The position numbers were made by a program, and so were the translations under genes. From the NCBI RefSeq assembly GCF_031191205.1, contig NZ_CP133470.1, positions 813,501-877,500 of the forward strand: a stretch of 64,000 bases of DNA, given 5' to 3'. Below the pieces are notes generated by a model. That model did no database searches, was not told where the DNA came from, and was given only the letters and a program-made list of their open reading frames with translations. Numbering within the stretch: the stretch's first letter is position 1; the number at the start of each line of letters is the position of its first letter. This stretch comes from Haemophilus parainfluenzae ATCC 33392 (GTDB lineage: Bacteria > Pseudomonadota > Gammaproteobacteria > Enterobacterales > Pasteurellaceae). Shown here in pieces: positions 33,524 to 45,170 of the stretch.

Positions 33524-36500
33524 CTAAAATTCAAATTGATACAATAAATCAAAAACTTGGTTTGTACTGGAAACCGATTGGAAATAAAGTTGCGGCATTA
33601 AGCGGTAACGTAAAGTCACTTCGGCTAAGCCATCAAACAATCCTACACCGTATTTCACTTGTAAGCGTTTACCAATATTACCACTAACTTGCACTTTAGA
33701 GCTATCCCCAACACCGGCAGTGCCTAAGTTTAAGTCTTGAATACCAAAGGCTTCGCCAATACCGCTGACTACTTTACCACTTTTCGCCAAACCTAAGCCA
33801 AGTAATGCCGCACCGACAGAACCGCTAGAACCTGCTTCACCACTGTTTTCTAATGATCGACCGGTTAATAAATAGGAAAGCGCTTGGTCTTGAGGTTTAG
33901 CCGGGTCAGAGAAAATGGTGACTTGTGGGCTGGATGCCAGACCAATCACTTTTACCCCCGCGGTCACTTTACTGTCTTCCATCGCTTCTGGGTTACGAAT
34001 CGCTTCAATATTTAACATCGGTTGTGAAGGTAAACCAGAGAAGCTGATTTGTCCTTTACGAATTAATAAATCCTGTCCAAAAGAAGCATAACGACCATTT
34101 TTCAGGTTAATTTGACCGAATAATCCTAATTTGCCTTTATCCTGTTTCACAGAAAGTAAGCCATTCAAATTGGTTTTTAAACCATAGGCATCTAAATGCA
34201 CATCATCACCGATTTTAATTTTTAAATCAGATTGAATTTGCATGCCCGATTTAGTTTCTGAAGCAAATTGGCGATTAATGAGTTCTTCTTTACTTTTTCT
34301 TGGGCCATTTAAAATGACTTCATCTTCACTCACTGGTTCAGCATTGTCCGGTAAGCTTTCAATGGCAATTCTCGCCCATGGAATATCCACATTACCACTC
34401 AAATCTAAGAGTTTTGGTGAGGCTTTGACAACCACATTTGGGCTGACTTTTAATTTCGCCATGGATGGAATATCAACTTTGAAATTATCTGCTTGCGCTC
34501 TAACTTCTGCCGTCCAGTTATCCATGTGAGCCCAGTTAGCTTGTCCGTTGATGTTGAGTTTGCTATCAGGTGTTTGAACATGACCATTTAAGGTTGAAGA
34601 GGTGCCATTAAAGCGAATTGCGACTTGGCCATCAGTCACATCAAAAGGCAGGCTTTTCAGTTTTGTTTTCACATTTCGAATATCGAAATTGCCATTTAAT
34701 AATGGTTTTTCTAAATTACCACCAAAACTTAAGCGTGAGACCACTTCACCATCTAGGCTTTCCCCGCTAGAGAAAAGTTGATTGGCTAAAGATAAGCGTA
34801 AACCTCCAATGGTAAAGGTACCGCCTAATTGACGGCCTTTACTTAAATCATTAATTTTTAAGTCTGTGCCGATTCGACCTTGATTTTGAACGTTAATGTC
34901 AGATTTCAAGGTTAAATTGTTATTTTGAATATCAGCATTCACACTTAATTTAGGAATATCTAGCTTAAAGGTACGGTAGTCTAATTTTTGTGCTACACCA
35001 ATGTTATTACCTTCCACTGCCACATTCAGTTGTAACGGTTTATCTGTGAACCATGCCACTTTACCTCGGCTTTGTAACTGGCCTTTGAGCGTGTCTTGTC
35101 CCATCAATTTATTCACTAAATCTAAATTGATGCGTTTAAGCTCAAAAGGGACTTCGCCGTTTTTCCCTGCCGTAAATTGTTGAGGGAAGCACAGATCTAA
35201 GTCTTGGTTAATCCAGCAGTGTGACCCAATGGTGGCTTGGATTTTTTTATTGTCATAAGTCACTGGAATGGTTTGATTCACTTTAAAATCACCGATAGGT
35301 GAGTTTAGGCTCACTTGACTTAAATTACCTTTCCATTGCTGAGAAGTGCGGTCAAAATTCCCCGAGATTTGTAAATCAGCTGCAACAGGTTCACCTTTTG
35401 ATTTTAAGGTGAGCGTATGATGTTTTTCATCACCTGATGCATTCAAATCAATATTATGTAATTTGATGCTGTCACCATAACGGAAGCTTTCCGCTTTGAC
35501 GTTAAGTTCACCTTTCACTTGTGGTTCACTGACAACATTACCTTTAATTACGGCTTTAGATAAGTCTAATCCTTGGAAGTTCAAGCCTTGTGCCGTTAAA
35601 TCAGTATTAATGGTTGGCGCAGTAAGTTTCCCTAAAATCTGTGCTTTGCCGACTACGGAACCCGCTAAATCTTGCCACAGACCACGTAAACTTGGTGCGT
35701 TGATATCTAAATCTAGGTTTGATTTATCACCTAATGTACCTTTTGCCGCAATGCGGTTATCGCCATAGTTCAGCAATAAATCAGGAATATTTAATAAGGT
35801 TTCATGACTTAAAAAGACGCTACCTTTTAAGCTTAATGGACGAGAAGAGAGGCTACCGGTTAAATCCACGGTAGGCACATCCACTTTCCAATGATTGGAA
35901 TCTGCGGAACCTTGAGAGCTCACTTTGCCCGATAATACGGCTGGCATGGCAGGCACGTAAGGACGAATGTTCATTTTATTTAAATCAGCCGTCACATCCC
36001 ATTGTGCGCTATCTTTCCAGTTTGAGGAACCTGTTAAACGTGCGGTACCATCTAGGGCAGCAAGTTTTAATTCGTTGATGGTGACTTCGTAGAGTTTACC
36101 GTCTACATTTAAATCAACGTGAGTATGAGGGATATGATCCATACCCTCCACGCCACCAACAACCTCTGCGTGATAATTCAATAAATCGCCCGTGAGTTTA
36201 ATATCAACATCGTTAATTTTGAGCGGTGCAAGGCTATCTGCAAAAGCGTATTGACCTTTTTTCGCTTTTAACTGCAGATTTAATGGCATTTTATCTTCGG
36301 CCAGTTTCACATCACCTGTTAAGGTGGCATCAAGCACACCCTGTGTGGTTAACGAAAGTGCGGTTGTTTTTTTCAAGGAACCCGATAAATTGAGATCAAC
36401 TTTGCTAGCAGGCAGAATAGTTTTGTCTTTTGATTTAAAGGCTTGGAGATCAGATTTTAATGTGAGATCAACCGGAAAATCTTCATTGAGCCGGAGTTGC

Positions 36501-37423
36501 CCTTGGCTCGAAAGTGTACCAAGAGAGCTGTCAATGTCGAGTTTTTGTAATTTCACTAAATGATCGGTGGCATCTGCTTGCAATTCCACTTTAGGCACAG
36601 TGATTTTTTGGATTTCTTTGCCTTTTTCATTGAGCGATTGATATTGCCAGTTTGTACCCAAAAAACTTGGAATGTGCATATCAAAAGGCAAGTTCACCGC
36701 ATTTAAATTACCTAAAAAAGCCGGTGTGAGTGTTTGCTCAATTTGCGCCCAATCAACGGGTTTAGCGGGTTCTTTTTTCTTAGGTTGAGGTGTATTCGGT
36801 TGAGTTTGGGAGACAGTTGAGAAAAGCACGTCTGAAAGCGTGGTGGGCTCAAGGGTAAGGCCAGATTCATTGTTTAAACTGATCGCACTTTGAAAAGACG
36901 AAAACGTAATATTGCTTTGATCGAGTTTCATATCAAAGTCAGTAATCGCCACATTTTTCACTTGCACAGAAACCGGTAAATGGATTTTTTCCATTGGACC
37001 ACTTTCCGTTTGTTTCTCTTCAGAAGGTGGCATGACACTGGTATCAATGGCAATTTTCGGCTGCGTTAAGCTGAGATCATCAACAATAATATCACCCGAA
37101 AGTAAACGAGCTAAATTCAGTTGTAATCGCGTTTTAGGGAGTGCCACATCTACGCCGGTTGTTTGAAAACGTAAATTTTCTAAGACTAAACCATCTTGTA
37201 AGCCACCGCTGACTTGCTCAATAGATAAGCTATCGAGCATTTTATCGGCGAGTTGAATAAGTGCACGTTGTCCACTATCAAAAGAAAGCGCTGTGACTAA
37301 GCCTAAAACAGGGACAAAAATGACCGCACTTCCGACACATAAAATTTTACGGCAGGTCTTTTTCTTTTTAACGGGTTGTGTGGTTTGGTTATCTGGTTGT
37401 TTTTCTTGTTCAGACATAGTCAT
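33524..37423 (-). CDS. tamB: Translocation and assembly module inner-membrane component TamB
   Basis: A 1299-residue AsmA-like bridge protein that spans the periplasm. One N-terminal membrane anchor (ILCVGSAVIFVPVLGLVTAL) is followed by a very long repetitive beta-taco region with a hydrophobic groove, and the C-terminal DUF490 domain (end FDLLYQFEF). With TamA it helps insert some outer-membrane proteins and, in E. coli, moves phospholipids outward. The start may be 37423 or the second ATG at 37417. It is 3 bp behind tamA. Confidence 0.95.
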   Translation of the reverse strand: MTMSEQEKQPDNQTTQPVKKKKTCRKILCVGSAVIFVPVLGLVTALSFDSGQRALIQLADKMLDSLSIEQVSGGLQDGLVLENLRFQTTGVDVALPKTRLQLNLARLLSGDIIVDDLSLTQPKIAIDTSVMPPSEEKQTESGPMEKIHLPVSVQVKNVAITDFDMKLDQSNITFSSFQSAISLNNESGLTLEPTTLSDVLFSTVSQTQPNTPQPKKKEPAKPVDWAQIEQTLTPAFLGNLNAVNLPFDMHIPSFLGTNWQYQSLNEKGKEIQKITVPKVELQADATDHLVKLQKLDIDSSLGTLSSQGQLRLNEDFPVDLTLKSDLQAFKSKDKTILPASKVDLNLSGSLKKTTALSLTTQGVLDATLTGDVKLAEDKMPLNLQLKAKKGQYAFADSLAPLKINDVDIKLTGDLLNYHAEVVGGVEGMDHIPHTHVDLNVDGKLYEVTINELKLAALDGTARLTGSSNWKDSAQWDVTADLNKMNIRPYVPAMPAVLSGKVSSQGSADSNHWKVDVPTVDLTGSLSSRPLSLKGSVFLSHETLLNIPDLLLNYGDNRIAAKGTLGDKSNLDLDINAPSLRGLWQDLAGSVVGKAQILGKLTAPTINTDLTAQGLNFQGLDLSKAVIKGNVVSEPQVKGELNVKAESFRYGDSIKLHNIDLNASGDEKHHTLTLKSKGEPVAADLQISGNFDRTSQQWKGNLSQVSLNSPIGDFKVNQTIPVTYDNKKIQATIGSHCWINQDLDLCFPQQFTAGKNGEVPFELKRINLDLVNKLMGQDTLKGQLQSRGKVAWFTDKPLQLNVAVEGNNIGVAQKLDYRTFKLDIPKLSVNADIQNNNLTLKSDINVQNQGRIGTDLKINDLSKGRQLGGTFTIGGLRLSLANQLFSSGESLDGEVVSRLSFGGNLEKPLLNGNFDIRNVKTKLKSLPFDVTDGQVAIRFNGTSSTLNGHVQTPDSKLNINGQANWAHMDNWTAEVRAQADNFKVDIPSMAKLKVSPNVVVKASPKLLDLSGNVDIPWARIAIESLPDNAEPVSEDEVILNGPRKSKEELINRQFASETKSGMQIQSDLKIKIGDDVHLDAYGLKTNLNGLLSVKQDKGKLGLFGQINLKNGRYASFGQDLLIRKGQISFSGLPSQPMLNIEAIRNPEAMEDSKVTAGVKVIGLASSPQVTIFSDPAKPQDQALSYLLTGRSLENSGEAGSSGSVGAALLGLGLAKSGKVVSGIGEAFGIQDLNLGTAGVGDSSKVQVSGNIGKRLQVKYGVGLFDGLAEVTLRYRLMPQLYFQSVSSTNQVFDLLYQFEF

Positions 37424-37426
37424 ACC

Positions 37427-39163
37427 CTAAATTTCAGCCCCTAAGCCAATGTAAAATTGAATGTTTTTGCTGTTATCTTTATCTCGAATTGGCGTTGCAA
37501 TATCAAATTTGATGGCGCCAACTGGCGATGCCCAACGTACACCGAAACCTGCGCCGTAGCGTAACTCATTTGCTTTGTAAGCATCTGCGGCTAAGCCTGT
37601 ATCCGCAAATACTGCTCCCCACCAATTTGGGTAAACTTGATATTGATATTCAAGGCTACCTGTTACTAAGCGAGAGCCGCCGACTAATTTTCCATCTTTA
37701 TTTTTCGGTGAGATTTTCTTGTAGCCATAACCTCGCACACTGCGATCGCCCCCCGCAAAGAAACGTAATGCCGGTGGAATTTTACGAATATCCGCGGTAT
37801 TTAAATAACCAATTTCTGCACGGGTAATAAAACGGTGATTTTCGGCATAAGTACGAATCCACGCTGTGGAAGCTTGAATTTTAAAGAAATTGGCTTCTGA
37901 CATCCAAAGCTTATTCCCTAAATCAACCGTGATTTTTTGGGTATCTCCCCATGTTGGGAATTGGCCACCTCTTAAACGGGTACGGTTAAAGCCCCCAGTT
38001 GGATAAACCAGGAAGGTTTTATCGGTGAAATCAGCTTGTGTGTAGCTGTCATAACGGACACGAAGACCCGCAAAATATTGCCAACCCTCGCTATTATTCC
38101 AATAGCGTAATGCAGCGAAAGTGAGGGCTTTGGTATCCGTATCGTTTTTATTTTCTTTTTCATAACCGGTTGAAAATTCATAATAATAATTTAATGGATT
38201 TTTCAACAATGGCATTTTATAGGTGGCTTCAAAGTTTTGTTTTGGTGCAGAGACGTAAAGATTTGTACGGAAACTATGGCCTCGGCTATTGATCCAAGGT
38301 TTTGTCCAACCAATTTGGACATGAGGGCCTGTATCAGTCGCAAAACCGACCCCAAGCTCCATTGAGTTTTTCTTACGTGGATAAAGTAAAAGTTCGATAT
38401 CGACTAATTTATCTTCTTCTCGGACATGCGGTTGTAAAAGTACGGAGCTAAACCAGTTGGTGGAAGAAAAATTATTGGTTAATTCAGATAAATCACTGAC
38501 TAAATAAGGATCGCCAGATTTGATGTTGAGCATGTTTTGCAAATAATCTTCGCGAATTTGGGAATGGTTGAAGGTGATATTGCCATAATGATAACGTACG
38601 CCACTATCAAACAGCATGCGCCACCATGCTTCATGCGTTTCTGGGCTGATTTCTAAGCGAGAAATTTGGAATTTTCCGTCAAGATAACCACGAGCTAGTG
38701 CAAGGTTTGAAATGCTGCTTTTATAGTCATCGTATTTTTGATGCTCAACTAACTCCCCTTGTTTTGGCAAGTTTTTACGGAGCGCCGTGAAGTTTTCATC
38801 TTCTGCGGCTTCGCCTGTAATTTCAACGTCTGTTCCCGCAATTTTACTTGGCTCACCCGGGGTGACATTAGCAATAAGTAAATCTCGTTGACCTTTGCGT
38901 TTTTTCAGTTCAAAGGTCACGGAGGAACCATAATAACCGAAGACTCGAAGGCCTTTATCGACAGCATCTGAAACTAATTGTTTATACCGATCTGAGTCGT
39001 TCATCTCGCCTTTATCAATGAGATTGACATTCATGTCAGTATTGCTAATGGCGCGTTCACCCTTAATACCGCGGATCTCAATATCTACGGTTTGTTCTGC
39101 AAGGGCTGAAAAACTCATCCATCCAAGCAAAAGTGCGGTTATTTTTAACGAAATTTTTTTCAT
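37427..39163 (-). CDS. tamA: Translocation and assembly module outer-membrane component TamA
   Basis: A 578-residue Omp85-family protein: signal peptide ([20 protein letters not shown], about 1-22), three POTRA domains (to about 260) and a 16-strand barrel ending FYIGLGAEI with the lid-lock type [15 protein letters not shown] motif. It lies directly upstream of tamB, its partner. The gap upstream (39164-39351) holds only the dtd 3' side and no recognised site. Confidence 0.95.
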   Translation of the reverse strand: MKKISLKITALLLGWMSFSALAEQTVDIEIRGIKGERAISNTDMNVNLIDKGEMNDSDRYKQLVSDAVDKGLRVFGYYGSSVTFELKKRKGQRDLLIANVTPGEPSKIAGTDVEITGEAAEDENFTALRKNLPKQGELVEHQKYDDYKSSISNLALARGYLDGKFQISRLEISPETHEAWWRMLFDSGVRYHYGNITFNHSQIREDYLQNMLNIKSGDPYLVSDLSELTNNFSSTNWFSSVLLQPHVREEDKLVDIELLLYPRKKNSMELGVGFATDTGPHVQIGWTKPWINSRGHSFRTNLYVSAPKQNFEATYKMPLLKNPLNYYYEFSTGYEKENKNDTDTKALTFAALRYWNNSEGWQYFAGLRVRYDSYTQADFTDKTFLVYPTGGFNRTRLRGGQFPTWGDTQKITVDLGNKLWMSEANFFKIQASTAWIRTYAENHRFITRAEIGYLNTADIRKIPPALRFFAGGDRSVRGYGYKKISPKNKDGKLVGGSRLVTGSLEYQYQVYPNWWGAVFADTGLAADAYKANELRYGAGFGVRWASPVGAIKFDIATPIRDKDNSKNIQFYIGLGAEI

Positions 39164-39351
39164 TTTATTACAAGCTAAACTTTAAGAAGATCCAGATCAA
39201 ACCGCCCTAGTTTACCCATAAAATAAGGGGATTACCAACGCAATTATGGATGGGATTTGAAATTGTTATATGCATTTGAGCGTTAATACGACAATGCGAT
39301 CAAAGAAAGAGTTTCCTTTGCTTTGAAAAAAATAGCGATTTTTCTCTTTAT

Positions 39352-39786
39352 TCAGATATTTAACCAAAATGTAACCGGGCCATCATTGGTTAGCGTTACT
39401 TGCATATCTGCTGCAAATTGTCCGTTAGCAACCGCGACTTTTTCTGCACATTTTTGCGAAAAATACTCATACAATTCGTTAGCCAAGGCTGGTGCGGCAC
39501 CTTTTGAGAAACTTGGTCGTAGCCCTTTTTGCGTGTCTGCAGCTAGGGTAAATTGGGATACCACAAGCACTTCGCCACCGATTTGTTGAACATTTAAATT
39601 CATTTTGTCATTTTCATCGCTGAAAATACGGTAATTTAATACTTTCTCGGCAAGTTTATCCGCCTTGGCTTGGTCATCTTCTTTTTCCACGCCTAATAAG
39701 ACCAATAATCCCTTGCCGATTTGTCCCACAATTTGACCTTCAACTTCCACTTTAGCCTGTGTTACACGCTGGATTAATGCAATCAT
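39352..39786 (-). CDS. dtd: D-aminoacyl-tRNA deacylase
   Basis: Removes D-amino acids (and glycine) mischarged on tRNA. The 144-residue product has the [21 protein letters not shown] active-site block and the cross-subunit Gly-cisPro motif NDGPVTFWL. The ATG at 39786 overlaps the yihY stop by 4 bp. A longer frame to 39960 lies inside yihY and is not coding. E. coli has the same yihY-dtd order. Confidence 0.96.
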   Translation of the reverse strand: MIALIQRVTQAKVEVEGQIVGQIGKGLLVLLGVEKEDDQAKADKLAEKVLNYRIFSDENDKMNLNVQQIGGEVLVVSQFTLAADTQKGLRPSFSKGAAPALANELYEYFSQKCAEKVAVANGQFAADMQVTLTNDGPVTFWLNI

Positions 39787-40607
39787 TTTACTTCCTCTAA
39801 ATTTGTTTGATTCGTTGACCGCACTTCTGCCAGTACTGCGGCTAATTGCGCACCCAATAACACTACTGTCCAGCTGATTTGAATCCACAATAACATGATT
39901 GGCAGTGTCGCCATGGCACCATAAATTAATTGATAAGACGGGAAGGTGGCGATGTACCAAGTAAAGGCTTGTTTTCCTAAGGTAAAGAAAATTGCCGCAA
40001 TTAATGCGCCTGCTGCAGAGTGTTTGATGCTCACTTTCTTATTTGGCACGACCATATAAATGAGCGTGAAAATAAACCAAGTAGAAAGAAATGGCACAAA
40101 GCTGAGGAGTTTTAAGCCAAAAGAGAGCGTTTCAGATTGCTCGAACATGGCTTTAACATAGGAACTTGCCGCAATGCTAGTACCGATTAAAAGCGGGCCG
40201 AGCGTTAAAATGAGCCAATAAATAGCAAATGACGTAAAAATCGGGCGATTACTAGTGTCTTGCCAAATACCATTGAGTGTACGGTCGATGGAGTTAATGA
40301 GCATCAATGCCACTAAAATCAAACTCACAATCCCCACGGCACTCATTTGCTTGGAGTTACGGACGAATTCATCAATATATTGCCCTACAACATCGCTCGC
40401 GGAAGGGGCGAAATTGGTGAAGATGAATTCTTTCAATGCACCAGTGACTTCGTTAAAAACGGGAAAAGCAGAGAAAATTGAAAACACCACCATAATTAAT
40501 GGCACGATAGCGAGCATGGTGCTGTAGGTGAGTGAACCGGCAGCTTGCGTTAATTTATTTTCTTGAGAACGCTGCCAGAATAATGCGAGAAAAGAGGTTA
40601 AGGTCAT
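39783..40607 (-). CDS. yihY: YihY/BrkB-family inner-membrane protein
   Basis: A 274-residue, six-TM membrane protein of the YihY (once RNase BN) family: [17 protein letters not shown] near the N-terminus and the later [16 protein letters not shown]. The family may transport lipids or small molecules; the ribonuclease label is known to be wrong. I start at ATG 40607, which overlaps the ychJ stop (TAATG), instead of 40628. Confidence 0.9.
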   Translation of the reverse strand: MTLTSFLALFWQRSQENKLTQAAGSLTYSTMLAIVPLIMVVFSIFSAFPVFNEVTGALKEFIFTNFAPSASDVVGQYIDEFVRNSKQMSAVGIVSLILVALMLINSIDRTLNGIWQDTSNRPIFTSFAIYWLILTLGPLLIGTSIAASSYVKAMFEQSETLSFGLKLLSFVPFLSTWFIFTLIYMVVPNKKVSIKHSAAGALIAAIFFTLGKQAFTWYIATFPSYQLIYGAMATLPIMLLWIQISWTVVLLGAQLAAVLAEVRSTNQTNLEEVK

Positions 40608-41080
40608 TAGAGCAAGCCTCCGCAACAATGTTTAAATTTCTTCCCTGAGCCACAAACACAAGGCTGTTTATTGCTTGGGAGCGGCACAGTGGGATCAACA
40701 AAGTACCAACGACCATCAATTTTTACAAAAAGAGAATATTCGTGATGTACTTGCGGCTGTTTGTTGCCTTGAAAATGTGCTTTAAATTCAACCGCACTTT
40801 GTGTTTTGGTTAAGGCTTCTGCTTTGACAATGTCTAAACCGAGCCATTGCGTTTCATCCGCCCAATCTTGCAGGGCTTTTTCATCTAATAACGTTTGTTG
40901 GCTTGGCACAGTGGTTTGCACGATATAAGGAATCTTTTTAAGCACAAACGCTGAATAGCGGGAACGCATAAGTTGTTCCGCTGTTTCTGGAAACATATTG
41001 TCTGAATGAAAGCGTCCGCAACAATCTTCGTAAGAAAGCGAAGATTGGCACGGACAAAGTGCGGTCGTTTTAGCCGACAT
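40607..41080 (-). CDS. ychJ: YchJ-family SEC-C protein
   Basis: A 157-residue UPF0225 protein: an N-terminal zinc cluster ([13 protein letters not shown]) followed by [15 protein letters not shown], an NTF2-like core and a C-terminal SEC-C zinc motif ([15 protein letters not shown]). Function is unknown; SEC-C motifs otherwise link proteins to SecA/SecB. It starts 2 bp after yiiM and has an uptake signal at 41057, inside its 5' end. Confidence 0.9.
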   Translation of the reverse strand: MSAKTTALCPCQSSLSYEDCCGRFHSDNMFPETAEQLMRSRYSAFVLKKIPYIVQTTVPSQQTLLDEKALQDWADETQWLGLDIVKAEALTKTQSAVEFKAHFQGNKQPQVHHEYSLFVKIDGRWYFVDPTVPLPSNKQPCVCGSGKKFKHCCGGLL

Positions 41081-41081
41081 T

Positions 41082-41747
41082 TTAGGCTGCCTTTTGTAAA
41101 TTACGTAATTGTGAATGAATAGAACGTTTAAATGCCGCTGCTAGTTCCTCAATGGCTAAGGCTTCCTCTAATTCTGAATTGCTTGAAGGGGCAGAAAGTA
41201 ACGTATTTAAGCGACGAATTGTCCATTCTGGGTAAGGACGGTGTTGCAAGATGAGTTCATCGCCTTGATGAATTTCACCTTCTTCGATCACGCGAACATA
41301 CCAACCTGTCCAACCGGACTGACGAATTACCTCTCTTGTATTCTCATTCTTGGTATTATGAGATAAACGTTCGCAAGGTTTACGTGGTTGAGACACTTCT
41401 AAAAGCGTGGTGCCAATTTTGTAACGATCGCCTATACAGACATTATCTTCATGTAAGCCAGATACCACAAAGTTTTCACCATAAATCGCGCTACCGTGAA
41501 AATCAAACTTTTCACCAAGTAGTGCGTTTAAAGCAGGGAAAGACACATCAGACATAAAAAACAAGGCTTTATCAACACCACCGTGATGGGCTTTTAAGCC
41601 CACATCGTTACCTTCTGCACCCAGCGTGTGCACTTTTACCATGGGTACCGGTTTTTTACGGATAGCACTTTCATATGAGCTGCCATCAGGGAATGTTAAG
41701 GTTTCTATCAATCCTGTTTTAATAATAAGAATTTTTGCGTTTGACAT
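41082..41747 (-). CDS. yiiM: MOSC-domain protein YiiM
   Basis: A 221-residue MOSC-domain protein with a C-terminal three-helix extension. The conserved cysteine lies in QPRKPCERL. YiiM in E. coli uses molybdenum cofactor to reduce N-hydroxylated compounds such as 6-hydroxylaminopurine. It heads the yiiM-ychJ-yihY-dtd run, all closely packed. Confidence 0.88.
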   Translation of the reverse strand: MSNAKILIIKTGLIETLTFPDGSSYESAIRKKPVPMVKVHTLGAEGNDVGLKAHHGGVDKALFFMSDVSFPALNALLGEKFDFHGSAIYGENFVVSGLHEDNVCIGDRYKIGTTLLEVSQPRKPCERLSHNTKNENTREVIRQSGWTGWYVRVIEEGEIHQGDELILQHRPYPEWTIRRLNTLLSAPSSNSELEEALAIEELAAAFKRSIHSQLRNLQKAA

Positions 41748-41869
41748 CTATTTTTCCTGCTTTTAATTAGTTTTGAGAAATTATACCGTAAAATCACTTA
41801 AATTTTGACCGCACTTCGTTTTTTCCTTATTATTCGTTTAAATAAAACCAACAAAACAAAGGAATCTTT

Positions 41870-43369
41870 ATGCAATATTCTCTCGCGCGTACCGAACAAG
41901 GTCAAACCCTTGGTATTACCGCAAAAATGGCAAACCGTCACGGTCTGATCGCTGGAGCGACAGGGACGGGGAAAACTGTCACACTACGAAAAATGGCGGA
42001 AGCGTTCAGTGATGATGGCGTGCCGGTCTTTTTAGTTGATGTAAAAGGCGATTTGTCTGGTTTAGTCAAAGCGGGCACATTCAGTGGCAAAGTGGCGGAA
42101 CGCATTGAGCAATTTGATTTAGGTGGCGAGAGTTATTTAAATGGCTATCCTGTGTCATTTTGGGATGTATTCGGTGAAACCGGTATTCCACTTCGCACCA
42201 CGATTTCTGAAATGGGACCATTATTACTTTCCCGTTTATTAAATTTAAACGCAACTCAAGAAGGCTTATTAAACCTCGTATTCCGTGTGGCAGATGACAA
42301 AGGTTTGTTACTCATCGACTTAAAAGATTTACGCGCAATGCTTAAATTTGTGGGAGAGAATGCAAAAACCTTCCAAGTAGAATATGGTAATGTTTCAGCC
42401 GCGAGTGTAGGGGCGATTCAACGTGCCTTACTGACACTTGAAAATGAAGGGGCGACCAATCTTTTTGGTGAGCCGGCATTAAATCTTGAAGATTGGTTAC
42501 AAACCCGTGATGGTCGTGGTGTGATCAATGTTTTAAATTCTGAAAAATTAATTAATTCCCCAAGAATGTATAGTGCGTTCTTGCTTTGGTTGATGTCTGA
42601 ATTATTTGAGCAATTGCCGGAAGTCGGCGATCCAGAGAAACCAAAATTTGTGATGTTCTTCGATGAAGCACACTTACTCTTTGATGGTGCACCGAGTGTG
42701 TTGGTGGACAAAGTGGAGCAAGTGGTTCGCTTGATTCGTTCTAAAGGTGTGGGGATTTATTTTGTGACCCAAAACCCATTAGATTTACCGGATACCGTGT
42801 TAGGCCAATTAGGTAACCGCGTTCAACACGCATTACGTGCTTTCACGCCACGCGATCAAAAAGCGGTGAAATCCGCAGCAGAAACGTTCCGTTCAAATCC
42901 TGCTGTCAATGTGGTTGAAACCATTTCAACTTTAGGTGTGGGCCAAGCATTGATTTCATTCTTAGATGAAAAAGGTATGCCAACGCCAGTTGAAGTGGCT
43001 TATGTTTATCCGCCGAAAAGCCAACTAGCCCCGATTACTGAAGAAGAGCGAGCTGCTTGGGTGAAAGACGATGATCTTTATGCATTCTATAAAGATTACG
43101 TGGATAATGAGTCTGCCTTCGAAGTATTAAATGCTCAAGCGGATTTAGCGGCAGTACAACAAAAACAAGCCGAACAAGCGCAACAAGAGGAAGAAAGCGG
43201 TTTATTTGGTCGCTTAAGCCGAATGATTTTTGGAACACAAAAACGTGGGGATAAACTTTCTCCGACAGAACAAATTGTGAATAGCGTGGCAAAATCAGTC
43301 GGTCGCAATATTCGTAATGAAGTGACCAAACAAATCATGCGTGGTATCTTAGGGGCATTGAAAAAATAA
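41870..43369 (+). CDS. yjgR: HerA-like ATPase of the YjgR/DUF853 family
   Basis: A 499-residue cytosolic P-loop ATPase: Walker [14 protein letters not shown] (about 30-42), Walker [13 protein letters not shown] and the sensor region [11 protein letters not shown]. It belongs with the HerA/FtsK-type helicases but lacks the N-terminal HAS barrel. A C-terminal Gln-rich linker (about 430-450) leads to a short helical tail. Cellular role unknown. An uptake signal separates it from udp. Confidence 0.9.
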   Translation: MQYSLARTEQGQTLGITAKMANRHGLIAGATGTGKTVTLRKMAEAFSDDGVPVFLVDVKGDLSGLVKAGTFSGKVAERIEQFDLGGESYLNGYPVSFWDVFGETGIPLRTTISEMGPLLLSRLLNLNATQEGLLNLVFRVADDKGLLLIDLKDLRAMLKFVGENAKTFQVEYGNVSAASVGAIQRALLTLENEGATNLFGEPALNLEDWLQTRDGRGVINVLNSEKLINSPRMYSAFLLWLMSELFEQLPEVGDPEKPKFVMFFDEAHLLFDGAPSVLVDKVEQVVRLIRSKGVGIYFVTQNPLDLPDTVLGQLGNRVQHALRAFTPRDQKAVKSAAETFRSNPAVNVVETISTLGVGQALISFLDEKGMPTPVEVAYVYPPKSQLAPITEEERAAWVKDDDLYAFYKDYVDNESAFEVLNAQADLAAVQQKQAEQAQQEEESGLFGRLSRMIFGTQKRGDKLSPTEQIVNSVAKSVGRNIRNEVTKQIMRGILGALKK

Positions 43370-43418
43370 TGAAAATTTGACCGCACTTTGCGGCAAGAAT
43401 GATAAAAAGGAGATTATT

Positions 43419-44177
43419 ATGTCTGATGTATTTCACTTAAACTTGACTAAAGCACAACTGAAAGGTGCCACATTAGCTATCGTGCCAGGGGATCCTGCAC
43501 GTAGCGAACGTATTGCTAAAAAACTTGATAACCCTGAGTTTCTTGCAAGTACACGTGAGTTCACTTCTTGGTTAGGCTATTTAAATGGTCAACCGGTGGT
43601 GGTGTGTTCAACCGGTATTGGTGGCCCTTCTACATCTATCTGTGTGGAAGAGCTGGCTCAGCTTGGTGTGCGTACATTTTTACGTATTGGCACAACAGGT
43701 GCGATTCAACCGCATATTAATGTGGGCGATATTCTTGTTACAACGGGTGCAGTTCGTCTTGATGGTGCAAGCCGTCACTTTGCGCCAATTGAATATCCAG
43801 CGGTAGCAAATTTTGAATGTACCACTGCACTTTACAATGCAGCTAAAGAAAAAGGTATTGAGCCATTTGTAGGAATTACAGCCTCTTCAGATACCTTCTA
43901 TCCAGGTCAAGAACGTTATGATACCTACAGTGGTAAAGTATATCGTGATTACCAAGGCTTGTTAAAACAATGGCAAGATCTCAATGTGATGAACTATGAG
44001 ATGGAATCAGCCACATTATTTACGATGTGTAATGCCCTTGGCTTACGAGCAGGTATGGTAGCTGGTGTGATTGTAAACCGTACACAACAAGAAATTCCAA
44101 ATGAAGCCACCATGAAAGATACGGAAGATAAAGCAGTATCTGTGGTGGTGGAAGCAGCAAGAAAATTGTTAGCGTAA
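43419..44177 (+). CDS. udp: Uridine phosphorylase
   Basis: Phosphorolyses uridine to uracil and ribose 1-phosphate for salvage. The 252-residue product shows the NP-I family motifs [11 protein letters not shown] (phosphate site), [10 protein letters not shown] and [12 protein letters not shown] (nucleoside site). I start at ATG 43419, with AAAGGAG upstream; the longer frame from 43377 would read through the uptake signal. Its terminator is at 44193. Confidence 0.95.
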   Translation: MSDVFHLNLTKAQLKGATLAIVPGDPARSERIAKKLDNPEFLASTREFTSWLGYLNGQPVVVCSTGIGGPSTSICVEELAQLGVRTFLRIGTTGAIQPHINVGDILVTTGAVRLDGASRHFAPIEYPAVANFECTTALYNAAKEKGIEPFVGITASSDTFYPGQERYDTYSGKVYRDYQGLLKQWQDLNVMNYEMESATLFTMCNALGLRAGMVAGVIVNRTQQEIPNEATMKDTEDKAVSVVVEAARKLLA

Positions 44178-44192
44178 AACTCAGATAAAAAG

Positions 44193-44225
44193 AACCGCAC
44201 TTTTTAGAAGTGCGGTTTATTTTTT
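44193..44225. terminator. Bidirectional uptake-signal terminator between udp and the aroE-like gene
   Basis: AACCGCACTT (44193-44202) pairs with AAGTGCGGTT (44208-44217) with a 5-base loop and T-runs. Confidence 0.9.
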
Positions 44226-45039
44226 AACTATTTTTTCGAGCAAAAGCGGCGGCTTCGGCGATTAATTGGTCATCAGGTCGAATGCCTGTGTAGAGCTCAA
44301 ATTGTTCAACAGCTTGTAGCACAATCACTTCTGCACCAGAAATCGTTTGTTTCCCTTGCTGTTGAGCAAATTGGATAAATGGTGTTTCAGCAGGAATCGC
44401 CACCACATCAAAAGCGGTTTGAGCTTGTTGAATAAGATTTTCAGGAAAGGCGAGATTAAATTCTTCTTTTCCACCTTTCATCCCAATTGGCGTAACGTTG
44501 ACTAAAATGTCTGCCGATTGATTGCCTAAAGATGGGATATATTCATAGTCATAAAGTGCGGCTAAATTTTTACCTGTTTTTTCATTTCGAGCAAAAATCT
44601 TAAGATGCTCAAATCCACTGTTTTTAAAGGCTGCGACGACGGCTTTTGCCATACCACCACTGCCTTGTACAATCACTCTACTCTTTTTATCTAATTGATA
44701 TTCTTCGATAAGTTTAACAATGGCAATATAGTCGGTGTTGTAAGCACGAAGAAAACCTTGATCATTCACAATGGTATTCACAGACTGAATGGCTTGTGCA
44801 GAAGGGGAGATTTCATCTAAAAATGGCATGCAGCTTTCTTTAAAAGGCATTGAAACGGCACAACCTCGAATACCAAGTGCACGAATGCCTTTGACGGCGC
44901 TTTCAATATCCGTGGTAGTAAAGGCTTTATAGATAAAATTAAGCCCGAGTTTTTGATATAGATAGTTATGGAATGTTGTGCCAAAATTGCCCGGTCTGCC
45001 TGAAAGGGACATGCAAAGTTGGGTGTCTTTGTTAATCAT
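44224..45039 (-). CDS. Shikimate dehydrogenase-like protein (SdhL/HI0607 type)
   Basis: A 271-residue AroE-superfamily oxidoreductase. The substrate side has AVSMPFKE (true AroE usually has TVPHK or TVPFK) and the nucleotide side GSGGMAKAVVAAF. It resembles the H. influenzae SDH-like protein HI0607, which differs from AroE in its shikimate-site residues and has weak activity. The true substrate is unsettled. In H. influenzae it is next to cysE; here a foreign-looking gene lies between. Confidence 0.85.
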   Translation of the reverse strand: MINKDTQLCMSLSGRPGNFGTTFHNYLYQKLGLNFIYKAFTTTDIESAVKGIRALGIRGCAVSMPFKESCMPFLDEISPSAQAIQSVNTIVNDQGFLRAYNTDYIAIVKLIEEYQLDKKSRVIVQGSGGMAKAVVAAFKNSGFEHLKIFARNEKTGKNLAALYDYEYIPSLGNQSADILVNVTPIGMKGGKEEFNLAFPENLIQQAQTAFDVVAIPAETPFIQFAQQQGKQTISGAEVIVLQAVEQFELYTGIRPDDQLIAEAAAFARKNS

Positions 45040-45170
45040 TTTGCTTCCTTAAATTTATAAATAACGCTTCCTGAAATTTTCTGAAATTGTAGATTGCAAA
45101 GGCCTTAATAAATAACTTAAGAATATCTACCTGCTGCTAAAGGAACAATATCAAATTTTTATTATCTCTA

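Noticed and set aside
39320..39350. Hairpin after dtd
   Set aside because: Only a short A/T stem is possible; too weak to call a terminator.
39787..39960. Longer dtd frame to 39960
   Set aside because: It lies inside yihY, and the D-aminoacyl-tRNA deacylase family starts at MIALIQRV.
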